This document shows positions 27,194-37,581 of a stretch of DNA of 64,000 nt, one piece after another. A program made the translations under genes and the position numbers. The notes beneath the pieces were generated by a model. It searched no databases. It was given only the letters and a program-made list of their open reading frames with translations, and was not told where the DNA came from. The stretch spans positions 1-64,000 of the forward strand of contig JAQYTG010000018.1 of the NCBI GenBank assembly GCA_028724905.1, read 5' to 3'. This DNA is from Actinomycetaceae bacterium. GTDB lineage: Bacteria > Actinomycetota > Actinomycetes > Actinomycetales > Actinomycetaceae. Numbering within the stretch: position 1 is the first letter of the stretch; each line of letters starts with the position of its first letter.

Positions 27194-29599
27194 ATGGAAG
27201 GTCCAGATATTAAGTATGCACAGGCCGTTATCGACAACGGCAAGTTCGGCACTCGCACAGTGCGTTTTGAGACTGGTCTGCTCGCGCAACAGGCAGCGGG
27301 TGCAGTGATGGCATATCTCGATGGAGATACCACGGTGCTCTCCACCACGACTGTTTCGTCGCAGCCGCGCGAACATTTTGACTTCTTCCCGCTCACTGTG
27401 GATGTGGAGGAGCGCGCCTATGCAGCCGGCCAGATTCCAGGCTCTTTCTTCCGCCGCGAAGGCCGTGCAGGCACGGATGCCATCCTCGCCGCCCGCGTGA
27501 TCGACCGTCCGCTGCGTCCCGTTTTCCAAAAGGGGCTGCGCAACGAGGTACAGGTGATCGAGACGGTCATGGCCGTCAATCCTGACGACGCTTACGACGT
27601 GCTGGCCATTAATGCCGCTTCCGCCTCTACCCAAATCTCCGGCTTGCCATTCCACGGGCCAGTGGGCGGCACTCGCTTGGCGCTGATTGACGGGCAGTGG
27701 GTGGCTTTCCCTCGCTATTCTGAGCTTCCGCGCGCCACGTTTGTGATCGTTGTGGCTGGCCGTATTGTGGGCGACGACGTAGCCATTATGATGGTGGAAG
27801 CCGAGGGGGGAGAAAACCTCATCGACAACGTGGCTAAAGGCGGTACTAAACCTACAGAGGAGGTCGTGGCTGGAGGGCTTGAAGCTGCCAAGCCATTTAT
27901 TCGCGTTCTCTGCGAAGCTCAGCTTGAGCTGGTGAAACAAGCTGGCAAAGAGCCTCTGGATCTGCCTATCTATCCCAGCTATGAGGATGAAGAATTTGAG
28001 GCCGTCGGAGAACTCGTCGGCACCCATTTTGATCCTATTTTCGGCATTCGGGATAAGCACGAGCGTGATGTGGCGCTGAATGCTGCCACAGACGATATCG
28101 TCGCACAGCTTGCTGAGCGTTTCCCTGAGCGTGAGCAGGCTCTGGCGCTTGCCGTCAATCAGCATTGGAAGAACGCAATGCGCCGCCGAGTGCTCACCGA
28201 GGGAGAGCGCATGGATGGCCGCACTCCGGTGGAGATTCGTACGATTACGGCTCAGGCCGGCGTGCTTCCGCGGGTGCACGGCAGCGGACTTTTCCAGCGC
28301 GGCGAAACGCAGATTCTCGGCGTCACCACGCTCAATATGCTCAAGATGGAACAGCAGATCGACAATCTCTCGCCCATCACTGCCAAGCGCTATATTCACC
28401 ACTACAATTTCCCGCCGTTCTCCACTGGCGAGACGGGGCGCGTGGGTTCTCCGAAGCGCCGCGAAATTGGCCACGGGATGCTCGCCGAGCGCGCATTGGT
28501 GCCGGTGCTTCCAGGACGTGATGAGTTCCCGTACGCTATCCGACAGGTGAGCGAGACCCTTGGCTCCAATGGTTCGAGCTCTATGGGCTCCGTCTGCGCC
28601 AGCACGATCTCACTGATGAATGCTGGTGTGCCTTTGAAAGCTCCGGTGGCAGGCATCGCTATGGGGCTCATCTCCGGCGAGATTGACGGCGAACAGCGTT
28701 ACGTGGCACTCACCGATATCCTCGGGGCAGAAGACGCTCTCGGAGATATGGACTTCAAGGTGGCTGGCACCCGCGATTTCGTGACGGCGCTGCAGCTCGA
28801 TACCAAACTCGACGGTATCCCTGCTGAGGTGTTGGCAGCTGCTTTGCAGCAGGCTCACGACGCCCGCATGGCGATCTTGGATCTTATCGAACAGGCTGTG
28901 CCTGAGGTGGAAGAGATGGCTCAGACGGCTCCGCGCGTTATTGCCGTGAAAATTCCAGTGGATAAGATCGGCGAGGTCATCGGGCCGAAAGGCAAGATGA
29001 TCAACCAGATTCAGGAAGATACCGGCGCCGAGATCAGCATTGAAGAAGACGGCACGGTCTACATTGGCGCCACCAACGGCGCTGCTGCTGAGGCCGCGCG
29101 GAGCACTATCAATCAGATTGCCAATCCGCAAATGCCTGAGGTGGGAGAGCGCTTCGTCGGCACAGTGGTGAAAACCACCACCTTTGGGGCGTTCATCTCG
29201 CTAGCTCCAGGACGTGATGGCCTGCTGCACATTTCGCAGATTCGTCGGCTCGTGGGTGGAAAGCGTATCGAATCGGTAGAAGACGTGATGAACGTGGGCG
29301 ACAAAGTGGAAGTGGAACTCGCTGAGATCGACGATCGTGGCAAACTCTCTTTACACGCCGTGCTCACCGAAGAGCAGCTTGAGGCAGAGAAAGCTGCTCA
29401 GGCTGAGGAGAGCGAGCACCATCGAGGAGCTGGCCGCAGTGATCGCCGTGGGCACACTCGCGACGGTGAAGCTCGCCGTGAGCGTCGCCCACGCGAACGC
29501 CGCCGCACTCGTTCGTACGAGTCGGATGCTCAGGAAACGCTGGGTTCAGCCGATGACGCTGCAGCGCACGAGTTGGGATCTCACGATAGCGACGAGTGA
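27194..29599 (+). CDS. pnp: polynucleotide phosphorylase (guanosine pentaphosphate synthetase type)
   Basis: PNPase degrades RNA phosphorolytically from the 3' end and can add tails; actinobacterial homologues are also annotated as GpsI. The 801-residue protein has two RNase PH-like cores, the second with [43 protein letters not shown] domain ([28 protein letters not shown]) and an S1 domain ([33 protein letters not shown]) follow. The C-terminal 70 residues are Arg/Glu/Asp-rich. ATG 27194 has the perfect TAAGGAGG; the open frame from 27101 is upstream read-through. Confidence 0.97.
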   Translation: MEGPDIKYAQAVIDNGKFGTRTVRFETGLLAQQAAGAVMAYLDGDTTVLSTTTVSSQPREHFDFFPLTVDVEERAYAAGQIPGSFFRREGRAGTDAILAARVIDRPLRPVFQKGLRNEVQVIETVMAVNPDDAYDVLAINAASASTQISGLPFHGPVGGTRLALIDGQWVAFPRYSELPRATFVIVVAGRIVGDDVAIMMVEAEGGENLIDNVAKGGTKPTEEVVAGGLEAAKPFIRVLCEAQLELVKQAGKEPLDLPIYPSYEDEEFEAVGELVGTHFDPIFGIRDKHERDVALNAATDDIVAQLAERFPEREQALALAVNQHWKNAMRRRVLTEGERMDGRTPVEIRTITAQAGVLPRVHGSGLFQRGETQILGVTTLNMLKMEQQIDNLSPITAKRYIHHYNFPPFSTGETGRVGSPKRREIGHGMLAERALVPVLPGRDEFPYAIRQVSETLGSNGSSSMGSVCASTISLMNAGVPLKAPVAGIAMGLISGEIDGEQRYVALTDILGAEDALGDMDFKVAGTRDFVTALQLDTKLDGIPAEVLAAALQQAHDARMAILDLIEQAVPEVEEMAQTAPRVIAVKIPVDKIGEVIGPKGKMINQIQEDTGAEISIEEDGTVYIGATNGAAAEAARSTINQIANPQMPEVGERFVGTVVKTTTFGAFISLAPGRDGLLHISQIRRLVGGKRIESVEDVMNVGDKVEVELAEIDDRGKLSLHAVLTEEQLEAEKAAQAEESEHHRGAGRSDRRGHTRDGEARRERRPRERRRTRSYESDAQETLGSADDAAAHELGSHDSDE

Positions 29600-29924
29600 C
29601 GAGCGTCGTCAGCGCGACGACCAGGCCAGGCGAGGCACCGCTGTCAGGCACGCGAGATTTGTGCCAGTCGCAAGGTATGCGCAAAGTACGCGAAATAATT
29701 CGTATGCGAGAAACGGTATGCGAAACGCAGCGGTGAAGCCGAGTGGGGCTGGCGATCTAGCCGAAACCTAGTGGACAAACATAGAGATGAGTCCATACAC
29801 GTGAGTGGTGGCGAGTGCCGATGAGGCGCCGTCATCACTCACTGCCATTCACGCGCTGTCTTTTCTTCGCTGCCGTGATCGCCGGCGGTGAAATGTTTCA
29901 AGGCGATTCTGCTACCTTAGAGCT
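29600..29924 (+). other. intergenic region before the M16 peptidase
   Basis: This is a 325-base gap without a credible gene. At its right end TACCTT (29913-29918) stands six bases before the ATG at 29925 without a Shine-Dalgarno sequence, again fitting a leaderless promoter. I see no strong terminator for pnp. Confidence 0.4.
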
Positions 29925-31232
29925 ATGAGTTTTTCAATCGTTGATTTTCCGCTCACGCTTCCTGAGCTGTCTTTTGAGGAAGATGGCGTGCGCGGGCGGC
30001 GTTCCATTCTCCCTGGTGGAATCCGCTTGCTCACGGAGAATGTGCCTGGCCAGCATTCGGTGGCGCTGGGATTTTGGGTAGGAGCGGGATCGCGCGATGA
30101 AGCTGCCGGAGCAGAGGGATCGACGCATTTTTTGGAGCACCTACTATTCAAAGGTACTTCTACGCGCTCGGCGCTCGATATCTCTACTTTGGGAGATTTC
30201 CTAGGCGGTACTCTCAACGCTGCCACGGCTAGGCAGTACACGTGCTACTATGGGCGGGTTTTCGCCACGGATATGCCGAAACTGCTAGCGCTGCTGGTGG
30301 ATATGTTTACGGATGCTACTCTCGATCCACAGCAGATGGAGACGGAGCGTGGCGTGATCCTCGAAGAGTTGGCTGCGAGTGAAGACGACGTCTCAGAAGT
30401 GGCAGAAAATGCTGTATTACCGCTGATCTTTGGCTCCCATCCGCTCGCGCGTCCAGTGGGAGCTACGATGGATCTGGTGCGTGCCCTCGATCATCGGCAT
30501 ATGATCGACCACTATCGCGGAGTGTATCAACCTCAAGAACTGGTGGTGACGGCATCAGGAGACATCGATCACGATCAGGTGCGCGATCTTTTGCTGGAGC
30601 TGCTCGCTCAACGCTGGCAGCTACGCGATGGCGTGATGCCACAGGAGCGTAGACGCGTCAATGATCTGGTTTTCACGGACGGTGCTGATGAATTTATTGA
30701 GCATCCTGGCCGTCAGAGTGCAGTGGTAGTGGGAATGCCAGGCTTGGCGCTTTCGAGCCCAGATGAATTTACTTTCTACACGTTGGATACGATTTTAGGC
30801 GGTGGCACGTCGAGTAGACTCTTCCAACGAATCCGAGAAAAGAATGGGCTGGCGTATTCAACGTATGCCTGGGGGTTGAACTGGCTTGAGGGTGGAGTAG
30901 TGGCGATGGAAGCCGCGTGTGCTCCAGACAATACGCAGGCAGTGGCAGCCATGATGGGGGAGTGTCTGGATGATATCGCTCACAGCGGCGTCACCGATCA
31001 GGAAGTGGATACTGCTTTTAACCAGCGTCGAGCACAGCTGACTTTTGCTTTTGAGGGCAACGGTTTCCGACGTAATCGACTCGGCCAGGCGGAGCTGATG
31101 CGCGGGAATCTGATGAGTCTTGAGGAATCGCTGGCGCGTTCACGGGCGGTGACGGCGAGCGACGTGCAGGCTCTCGCACAAAAATTAGCTGCTGGCCCGC
31201 GTTCCACTGTGATAGCTGGCCCAGCGCTCTAA
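29925..31232 (+). CDS. M16-family zinc metallopeptidase
   Basis: A 435-residue protein of the pitrilysin/mitochondrial-processing-peptidase family. The inverted zinc motif HFLEH is at 68-72 in GSTHFLEHLLFKGTSTRSA, and the third ligand lies in ETERGVILEELAASEDD (about 139-155). The C-terminal M16 domain (GVYQPQELVVTASGDI onward) carries the usual RLFQRIREKNGLAYSTYAW segment. It is a single-chain, two-domain bacterial form, called PepR or YmxG in other genomes. It sits between pnp and dapB as in most actinobacteria. The natural substrate is not known. Confidence 0.93.
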   Translation: MSFSIVDFPLTLPELSFEEDGVRGRRSILPGGIRLLTENVPGQHSVALGFWVGAGSRDEAAGAEGSTHFLEHLLFKGTSTRSALDISTLGDFLGGTLNAATARQYTCYYGRVFATDMPKLLALLVDMFTDATLDPQQMETERGVILEELAASEDDVSEVAENAVLPLIFGSHPLARPVGATMDLVRALDHRHMIDHYRGVYQPQELVVTASGDIDHDQVRDLLLELLAQRWQLRDGVMPQERRRVNDLVFTDGADEFIEHPGRQSAVVVGMPGLALSSPDEFTFYTLDTILGGGTSSRLFQRIREKNGLAYSTYAWGLNWLEGGVVAMEAACAPDNTQAVAAMMGECLDDIAHSGVTDQEVDTAFNQRRAQLTFAFEGNGFRRNRLGQAELMRGNLMSLEESLARSRAVTASDVQALAQKLAAGPRSTVIAGPAL

Positions 31233-31363
31233 GGCGCTAGCGGTATTGCGGCTCCGCATCTGCGGGAGATTGAATCGATGCGTGGCGTCACTGCGCGCGA
31301 AACTCGGTGGCTGCAGGCTGAACATCTCTGAGAAGTTTCTGTGCTGAGGCTAGACTTGGCGAC

Positions 31364-32113
31364 ATGAGTAGTATTCCTGTAGCTGTGGTAGGCGCCAGTG
31401 GGCGCATGGGTGTGACGGTGTGCAAAGCAGTGATGGCAGCACCAGATCTGGAGCTAGTAGCCAGGCTCGACGTGGACGATGAGATTACGCCGGAGTCGCT
31501 CAATGGCGCGCGCGTGGCCATAGAGTTTACGGTGCCCAGTGCTACGGATACAAATGTGCACTCGCTCATTGATGCCGGAGTGGATGTGGTAGTGGGCACG
31601 ACAGGCTGGACTCCTGAGCGGCTAGCTGCCGTCCAGGAACACGCGCAGCGCGTGGGTGTGCGGGTGCTGATCGCCCCGAATTTTTCCATCTCGGCTGTGC
31701 TGCTGATGCAGTTTGCGGAAAAGGCAGCCTCGTATTTTGAATCGGTGGAAGTGATCGAGCTGCATCATCCCGACAAAGTAGATGCCCCCTCAGGTACGGC
31801 GACGAGCACGGCGGCGCGGATTGCTGCAGCGCGTTCCGCGGCTGGTATGCCAGCGAGTCCTGACGCCACGCACGCTGATCCGCTCGGGGCGCGTGGAGCT
31901 GTGGTAGACGATGTGCACGTCCACGCCGTGCGACTGCGAGGGCTCAATGCCCATGAGGAAGTGTTGTTGGGCAATCCTGGGGAGCAACTGACGATCCGGC
32001 AAGATAGTTTTGATCGCGCGAGTTTCATGCCAGGAGTGCTCTTGGCCGTGCGAAAACTTGCGGCAGCTGAGCGGCCTGTGGGGCTTACGCACGGGCTAGA
32101 TGCCCTGCTCTAG
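31364..32113 (+). CDS. dapB: 4-hydroxy-tetrahydrodipicolinate reductase
   Basis: DapB reduces the DapA product with NAD(P)H in the lysine/diaminopimelate pathway. The 249-residue protein has VAVVGASGRMGVTV (6-19), VVGTTGW (77-83), the catalytic/substrate segment HHPDKVDAPSGTA (134-146) with the His pair and Lys138, and GEQLTIRQDSFDRASFMPGVLLA. A TAGACT hexamer (31351-31356) stands seven bases before the ATG with no ribosome binding site, so it is probably leaderless. dapA lies 1.5 kb further on the same strand, separated by a minus-strand acetyltransferase gene. Confidence 0.96.
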   Translation: MSSIPVAVVGASGRMGVTVCKAVMAAPDLELVARLDVDDEITPESLNGARVAIEFTVPSATDTNVHSLIDAGVDVVVGTTGWTPERLAAVQEHAQRVGVRVLIAPNFSISAVLLMQFAEKAASYFESVEVIELHHPDKVDAPSGTATSTAARIAAARSAAGMPASPDATHADPLGARGAVVDDVHVHAVRLRGLNAHEEVLLGNPGEQLTIRQDSFDRASFMPGVLLAVRKLAAAERPVGLTHGLDALL

Positions 32114-32564
32114 GCAAACCTCGGTGCGGGGCTTTGTGCCGCGCTGCTGTACGTTACATCTGCGGAACGCCAGGCGTCCCGTTTGATACTTCGAAGCTCA
32201 CAAGATGATGGGCGGCAGTGCGCGCTACTGTATCTGTGATGCGTGTGCGGTATGCATAACAGCAGCGGGTGGTGACGGCGTAGTCCTGCACCGTCTCTAC
32301 ACCGGATGCGATGGTGGCTGTATGGATATGCGGTGTTCATAGATAGTAGCGTCGAGACGATGGCTTAGTCTGAGCCAGAGAATCGAGGAGTTGAGCTAGG
32401 GGTGCGGGGAGAGCAAAGAGAGCGAAGAGCACTAAAGAAACGTACTCCTCGCCCATAGAACCCGTAACTTTCATACAAAGAGAATAAAAGAACAAAAATA
32501 GCACCAAGAGCCTGGGCCGTGGATATAACGTTCAGAATAAAGAGAGCGGAAATGGACACAACGT
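32114..32564. other. intergenic region after dapB with an imperfect direct repeat
   Basis: This is a 451-base gap. Two imperfect 29-base copies at 32521-32549 and 32554-32582 share aacgttcag and an AAAG-GAG block; the second runs into the 3' end of the acetyltransferase gene. The A+T-rich stretch just before (about 32440-32540) has no credible frame. Confidence 0.4.
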
Positions 32565-33365
32565 TCAGGGCAAAGCGAGTGGGGATCGCGCCCAGAGATG
32601 CTGCGTTATAGCGGTGCCGTCCACCTCAAAGCTCTGCTGCACGCCAACTGGTTTAAAACCCTGGGCAGCAGCCAGTGGTACAGCTGCATCGCTGGCGAAT
32701 AACCATAGGTAGAGTGCGGTGGCACCGTAGCGGTGAGCAGTCTCAACGACGGCGGAGAGCAAGGCTGCGGAACTACTCGTGCTATCGGCAGTGCCATTCG
32801 AGCTATCGGAAGTGTTGCTTTCGCCAGTGACCGATCCGTTCTCGTTATCGGCAGCGCTATTTTTGCTAGTGGCAGCATTGTTTTTACTATCGGAAGCGCC
32901 GTTCTCTCTAATGGCAGGGGCAGCCGTGGCTGCGTCGGCGGTCGTAGCAGCGTTTTTTCCTTCGCGCTGGGGGTAGCCGTTCACAGCCTGTTCTTCTAGC
33001 TGCTCCACTACAAAAGCGGTAATGATATAAGCCGATTTGGCAGCGAGTGAATTGAGCTGTTCAGCTGGAGCGAGAGCGGCAAACCCTAGCAGTTCTGCTT
33101 CAGTGCGTAGCACCAGTACTGCGTATTCGCTATGCGGCTGCCGGCTCTGAGCAATTGCTGCGCTCCACTGAGCGGCAAAGGAGCCGGCATCAAACAGAGC
33201 TTGCGTCTGCGCAGAAAGGTCAGATCCGAGTGCACACTGCACAGCGCGAGCCATCTGCTCAGCTTGGATAGCGGCGATACCTGGTGCGTCACTCAAACGA
33301 GCTGGACGTATATAAGGAGTGTCATGTTTGCCGTCACGCGGTGTGGTGGAGCTAAGAGTATGCAT
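32565..33365 (-). CDS. GNAT-type N-acetyltransferase split by a Ser/Asn-rich insertion
   Basis: The N-terminal third (YIRPARLSDAPGIAAIQAEQMARAV) and the segment YAVLVLRTEAELLGFAALAPAEQ are characteristic of GNAT acetyltransferases. The acetyl-CoA region usually continues directly, but here about 70 residues of Asn/Ser/Ala/Gly repeats interrupt it (about 135-205). The fold resumes at LLSAVVETAHRYGATALYLWLFASDAAVPLAAAQGFKPVG. The substrate is unknown. The ATG at 33365 is seven bases after CATAATG on the minus strand and fits a leaderless start; an ATG at 33374 is the alternative. It is inserted, on the opposite strand, between dapB and dapA. Confidence 0.75.
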   Translation of the reverse strand: MHTLSSTTPRDGKHDTPYIRPARLSDAPGIAAIQAEQMARAVQCALGSDLSAQTQALFDAGSFAAQWSAAIAQSRQPHSEYAVLVLRTEAELLGFAALAPAEQLNSLAAKSAYIITAFVVEQLEEQAVNGYPQREGKNAATTADAATAAPAIRENGASDSKNNAATSKNSAADNENGSVTGESNTSDSSNGTADSTSSSAALLSAVVETAHRYGATALYLWLFASDAAVPLAAAQGFKPVGVQQSFEVDGTAITQHLWARSPLALP

Positions 33366-33424
33366 AATCCCCATTATGCCTCGTTACGATGCTCCGTTCT
33401 GGATTGTGTGCTGCGCGGAAAACT

Positions 33425-33471
33425 CCTTCTCTGGTACGTGCTGCACGAAAAGCCCTTCTCTGGTACGTGCT
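33425..33471. repeat. 18-bp direct repeat in the acetyltransferase/dapA intergenic region
   Basis: ccttctctggtacgtgct occurs exactly at 33425-33442 and 33454-33471 (period 29 bases). It lies 60-106 bases upstream of the acetyltransferase start and about 110-155 bases upstream of dapA. Repeated sites in a divergent promoter region suggest a regulator, but simple duplication is possible. Confidence 0.55.
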
Positions 33472-33579
33472 ATCACAGGTGCTGTGGCGGCCGTTCAGAA
33501 ATTGAGAGGCTAGCGGGTTGAGATGTTCACATGGCGAGCTTATTGAGATGTGTGTGAGAGCGAGCATTAGGCTAGCAGT

Positions 33580-34485
33580 ATGAATAAAGTGACGATTCCT
33601 GCACGGCCATGCGGCTCTGTGGCTGTTGCGATGGTGACGCCTTTTTTCGAAGACGGTTCACTCGATACTGAAAGCTGCCAGAAGCTAGCCGAAAAGCTCG
33701 TCGATGATGGCTGCGATGCGCTGGTGCTCTCTGGTACCACCGGCGAATCTCCCACCACTCACCAGCCGGAAAAGGATGAGCTAGTGCGTGCGGTGAAAGC
33801 GGCCGTTGGAGATCGAGCGATGGTGATTGCGGGCGCTGGTTCTAACGACACTGCTCACGCTGTGCGGATGGCAAAGAGCGCTGAAAAATCTGGGGCTGAT
33901 GCGCTGCTGGTGCTCGCCCCCTACTACAATCGTCCCTCTCAGGAGGGTGTCTATCAGCATATTCGCGCCGTCACTGAATCGACGGGGCTACCCGTGATGC
34001 TGTACGACATTCCCGGGCGTACGGGCGTGAAAATCGCTGACGACACACTCTTGCGGCTGGCGGAGCTAGAACAGGTGGTTGCCGTCAAAGACGCCACTGG
34101 GGATGTGGCTGCAGGGCTGCGTAAGATGCACAATACTGGCTTGGCGTACTATTCTGGCGACGATTCGCTCAACTTCTCGTGGCTTGCTCATGGAGCTTCA
34201 GGCGTGGTGAGCGTGGCGGGTCACGTGATCGGCGCTCGGCTGCGTTCGCTCGTAGAGCTGATAGACGCTGGCGATATCGCCGGAGCCCGCGAAGAATTTT
34301 ACTCACAGCTGCCGATGATCGACGCTATTATGGGCACCGGTCAGGGAGCTGTGATGGCGAAAGAGGCGCTCAAGATGCTCGGCGTGATCCCATACGCCAC
34401 GCTGCGCTTGCCTCTCGTGGGGGCAAATGCAGCTGAGCTGGAATCGCTCCATGCGGCGCTCGCTGCCGCTGGATATCTCAGCTGA
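33580..34485 (+). CDS. dapA: 4-hydroxy-tetrahydrodipicolinate synthase
   Basis: DapA condenses pyruvate with aspartate semialdehyde, the first step towards diaminopimelate and lysine. The 301-residue protein has LVLSGTTGESPTT (48-60), the tyrosine in VMLYDIPGRTGV (139-150) and the Schiff-base Lys170 in VVAVKDATGD. The start at 33580 is six bases after a TAGGCT hexamer (33568-33573), with a TTGAGA 19 bases before that and no ribosome binding site, so it is a leaderless candidate. It is followed by rnj in the standard actinobacterial order. Confidence 0.97.
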   Translation: MNKVTIPARPCGSVAVAMVTPFFEDGSLDTESCQKLAEKLVDDGCDALVLSGTTGESPTTHQPEKDELVRAVKAAVGDRAMVIAGAGSNDTAHAVRMAKSAEKSGADALLVLAPYYNRPSQEGVYQHIRAVTESTGLPVMLYDIPGRTGVKIADDTLLRLAELEQVVAVKDATGDVAAGLRKMHNTGLAYYSGDDSLNFSWLAHGASGVVSVAGHVIGARLRSLVELIDAGDIAGAREEFYSQLPMIDAIMGTGQGAVMAKEALKMLGVIPYATLRLPLVGANAAELESLHAALAAAGYLS

Positions 34486-34710
34486 TGTTTTGCGCTGGCC
34501 GACGCTGATCAACGCTGTTCAAGAAGAGTGGATGTGGTGGCTGAAACTGCTTAAAATTTTCCCAGCGAGATTCCCAGCGAGATAGATCGCGTAGCCTGAG
34601 GAGCGCGTCAGCAGAGAGATCATCCAGCTACGAGATCACGTCATCCAGCACAATTATGCTCTGGCTGCTGTGCTCAACGCTGGCCAGGCTGAGCGTGGCA
34701 CAATAGAGGT

Positions 34711-36387
34711 ATGACTCATATACAAGAACCTCCGGCGCTCGCGCCGGATACTGTGCGCATCGTGCCGCTTGGCGGAATTGGCAACATCGGCAGAAATATG
34801 ACGGTGTTTGAATGTAATGGGCGATTGTTGATCGTCGATTGTGGCGTACTTTTCCCTGAAGAGACGCAGCCTGGCGTGGATCTGATCCTGCCAGATTTCG
34901 ATTACATTAAAGATCGTCTGGATGACGTCGATGCATTGGTACTCACACACGGACATGAGGATCATATCGGTGCGGTGCCGTATCTGCTGCGTCTGCGCCC
35001 TGATATTCCTATCGTGGGATCAGAATTTACGATTGCCTTGACGGAGGCGAAGCTCGCCGAGTGGAGAATTAAGCCGTATTCGCTCGTGGTACGTGAAGGT
35101 GACGTCGAGCGGCTAGGAGCTTTTGAATGTGAGTTTATCTCCGTCAATCATTCCATTCCTGATGCTTTGGCGATCTTTATGCGCTCGGCAGGTGGAAATA
35201 TCCTTATCACTGGCGATTTTAAGATGGATCAGCTTCCGCTCGATGGACGGATTACCGATCTGCGGGCGTTTGCGCGCGCGGGCGAAGAGGGCGTCGATCT
35301 GTTTATGGCCGATTCCACAAATGCTGAGGTTCCTGGCTTTGTGCATTCGGAAGTGGAGATTGGGCCGGTACTGGAGAACGTCTTTGCTCAAAGCCGCGGG
35401 CAGATCGTGGTAGCTGCTTTCTCCTCGCACGTGCATCGCGTACAGCAGGTGCTGGATACTGCGGCAAAGATGGGGCGCAAAGTGAGCTTCGTGGGGCGTT
35501 CGATGATCAAAAACATGACTATCGCCGCTGAGCTTGGAATCCTCACAGTGCCTGAAAACACTCTGATTGACGTCAAAGATATGGAAGAGCTGCCCGATCA
35601 TCAACGAGTCTTTATGAGCACCGGATCTCAGGGAGAGCCGATGGCAGTACTCTCACGGATTGCTTCAGGCTCTCACAAACGCATTGGCGTTGGGCCAGGA
35701 GATACAGTGATTTTTGCCAGCTCTCTGATACCTGGTAATGAGAATTCGGTCTTTCGACTGATTAATGGGCTGACGAAGCTCGGGGCGCGGGTGGTGCATC
35801 AAGGCAATGCACAGGTGCACGTCTCAGGCCACAGCGCGCAAGGTGAGCTGCTCTTTGCCTACAATATCGTCGAACCGCTCAACGCCATGCCCATTCACGG
35901 CGAAGCTCGCCACTTGGTAGCCAATGGGGCGCTCGCCGTAAAAACTGGCGTTCCGCCGGAAAACGTGCTCATCTGCGAAGACGGCTCAGTGGTCGATCTG
36001 CATGATGGCGTGGCGAAGATCGTCGGCGAAGTTCCAGTGGGCTATGTGTTTGTGGATGGCTCCTCCGTAGGAGAGATCGGAGAAGCGGATCTCACAGATC
36101 GGCGCACGCTGGGCGAAGAGGGATTCATTGCTATCTACGCCGTGGTGGACGGCCACGAGCGCACGATTATCACCGGCCCGCATATCCAGGCTCGTGGCAT
36201 GGCAGAAGACGATTCAGTCTTCGATACTATCTTGCCCGAGGTCAAAGAGGCGCTGGAGAAAAAGCTGGCAGCCCCCTCAGCCGACGCTTATCAGATGCAG
36301 CAAGCTATGCGAAGAGTCGTCGGACGTTGGGCGGCACGGAAGCTCCGCCGCGCCCCAATGATTATTCCGACGGTGATCGAAGCCTAG
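34711..36387 (+). CDS. rnj: ribonuclease J
   Basis: RNase J is a metallo-beta-lactamase-fold nuclease with endonuclease and 5'-3' exonuclease activity in rRNA maturation and mRNA decay. The 558-residue protein has VPLGGIGNIGRNM (18-30), IVDCGVLFPE, the metal motif LTHGHEDHIGAVPYL (78-92), the beta-CASP part with VDLFMADSTNAEVPGFVHSE and MSTGSQGEPMAVLSRIASG, and HVSGHSAQGEL. The C-terminal domain is present. The ATG lies six bases after CACAAT (34699-34704) in a region without a clear ribosome binding site. It converges on the glycan operon with 56 bases between. Confidence 0.96.
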   Translation: MTHIQEPPALAPDTVRIVPLGGIGNIGRNMTVFECNGRLLIVDCGVLFPEETQPGVDLILPDFDYIKDRLDDVDALVLTHGHEDHIGAVPYLLRLRPDIPIVGSEFTIALTEAKLAEWRIKPYSLVVREGDVERLGAFECEFISVNHSIPDALAIFMRSAGGNILITGDFKMDQLPLDGRITDLRAFARAGEEGVDLFMADSTNAEVPGFVHSEVEIGPVLENVFAQSRGQIVVAAFSSHVHRVQQVLDTAAKMGRKVSFVGRSMIKNMTIAAELGILTVPENTLIDVKDMEELPDHQRVFMSTGSQGEPMAVLSRIASGSHKRIGVGPGDTVIFASSLIPGNENSVFRLINGLTKLGARVVHQGNAQVHVSGHSAQGELLFAYNIVEPLNAMPIHGEARHLVANGALAVKTGVPPENVLICEDGSVVDLHDGVAKIVGEVPVGYVFVDGSSVGEIGEADLTDRRTLGEEGFIAIYAVVDGHERTIITGPHIQARGMAEDDSVFDTILPEVKEALEKKLAAPSADAYQMQQAMRRVVGRWAARKLRRAPMIIPTVIEA

Positions 36388-36443
36388 CGCGGATGTAGCG
36401 GAGCCTAGCACGGATGTAGGAGATAGGGGAAAGCATCTACGAC

Positions 36444-37481
36444 CTATATTGTGCGCCCCCGCGCCCATAGTTTCGGCCACCGGCGCTTGTGATGAGGAGC
36501 GCCGCTGCGTGCTGACGACAGTTCAGAGCTGGCTCTTCTCTCTGTTTGCGAACGAGTATGCGCGGCCTCTTCCCGCGTGGAATTGCCTGCCTGTGCGGCT
36601 CTCCCTGCCTGCGCGGCGCCCTCTGCCAGTGCGAAGCGGTTTTTGTCATTCGAGCTAGCAGTATTCTTGCACCATTCGAGACGTTGCCCGCTAGAGCTCA
36701 GTGACTCAAGCCGATCCAGAGTGTCGAGCAGTGCGCGTGGGCGGGCAGAGCAGTCGTATATGAATTCTCTGCCGTCAGCGGTCATACTGTTGTGAGTATC
36801 TTGTGGACTATAGGCGTGTACAGACGGACGTTTCCAAAACGTTGGCTTTCCCACAGGCCTACCTGGTGTACCGACGATTGCCATATTGGATGGCATTGGT
36901 TTGGTGACGACGCTGCGCACGCCCACCAAAGAGCCCGAGCCGATAGCACTACCTTTCAGAAGTCGGACATCTTCAGCGATCCACACATGGTCTCCAACCA
37001 CGACTGATTTGCTTGGGTTTGTCCGCTGGGAGCTGTCAGCTGAATATATAAGATGTGGATCGGATGTGCGAATAGAAATCCCATAGGAAAATATACAGTC
37101 GGAGCCGATAATGATATGTTTACGCTCGCTGAGCGAAAGCTGAAGTTTGCCGTTGAAGCTGCAATTTTTACCGACGAAGAGAACTGAATCGTGGAAAATG
37201 TTTGCGTTGAGGTACACTGGCCACGGTGATGCACAGATGTATACCACTGAATTATTGCCGTGGAGCTGCAGCGTGGTATCTCGAAGATGTGCGCCATCTT
37301 CGAGAATGACGGTATTCCCGTCACCATGAAAGATAATTTTTGAACGCTCAAGTGGCTCGGTGGCACCCGAGTATTCGATCCGATTCCTTTTCACTGTCAA
37401 GGTTGTTGAGGCTGTCGATGCCAGCGCGTGATCAGCAAGCCAGTCGAGAACTGATGTGACCGTTATGGGGAGGGTACTCAT
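36444..37481 (-). CDS. left-handed beta-helix acyltransferase (hexapeptide repeat) with long tail
   Basis: Residues about 45-215 show the isoleucine/valine-patch hexapeptide pattern of trimeric acyltransferases (NTVILEDGAHLRDTTLQLHGNNSVVYI, later KSVVVGDHVWIAEDVRLLKGSAIGSGSLVGVRSVVTKPMPSNMAIVGTPGRPVGK). The His of GDHVWIA and the closing VGTPGRPVGKP match O-acetyltransferases of capsule and lipopolysaccharide clusters. The last about 130 residues are a Ser/Ala/Arg-rich extension with no recognisable domain. The start ATG 37481 (MSTLPITVTS) is preferred; the frame is open to a GTG at 37538. As the last gene of the glycan operon it probably acetylates the polymer or a precursor. Confidence 0.8.
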   Translation of the reverse strand: MSTLPITVTSVLDWLADHALASTASTTLTVKRNRIEYSGATEPLERSKIIFHGDGNTVILEDGAHLRDTTLQLHGNNSVVYICASPWPVYLNANIFHDSVLFVGKNCSFNGKLQLSLSERKHIIIGSDCIFSYGISIRTSDPHLIYSADSSQRTNPSKSVVVGDHVWIAEDVRLLKGSAIGSGSLVGVRSVVTKPMPSNMAIVGTPGRPVGKPTFWKRPSVHAYSPQDTHNSMTADGREFIYDCSARPRALLDTLDRLESLSSSGQRLEWCKNTASSNDKNRFALAEGAAQAGRAAQAGNSTREEAAHTRSQTERRASSELSSARSGAPHHKRRWPKLWARGRTI

Positions 37482-37581
37482 ACTATTAAGTGAAACACAG
37501 ATAGGGGCTTCGTGGGTGCTGTATCTCGTGAGTGTCACAGAAAAATCTGGCAGCTTATTATGGTACGGCTGTTTTTTTTAT

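Noticed and set aside
26927..28474. 515-codon minus-strand open frame opposite pnp
   Set aside because: It lies antisense to the conserved pnp gene, has no domain, and arises from the codon bias of pnp.
32365..32559. Small minus-strand frame in the gap after dapB
   Set aside because: No ribosome binding site or homology; it overlaps an imperfect direct repeat.
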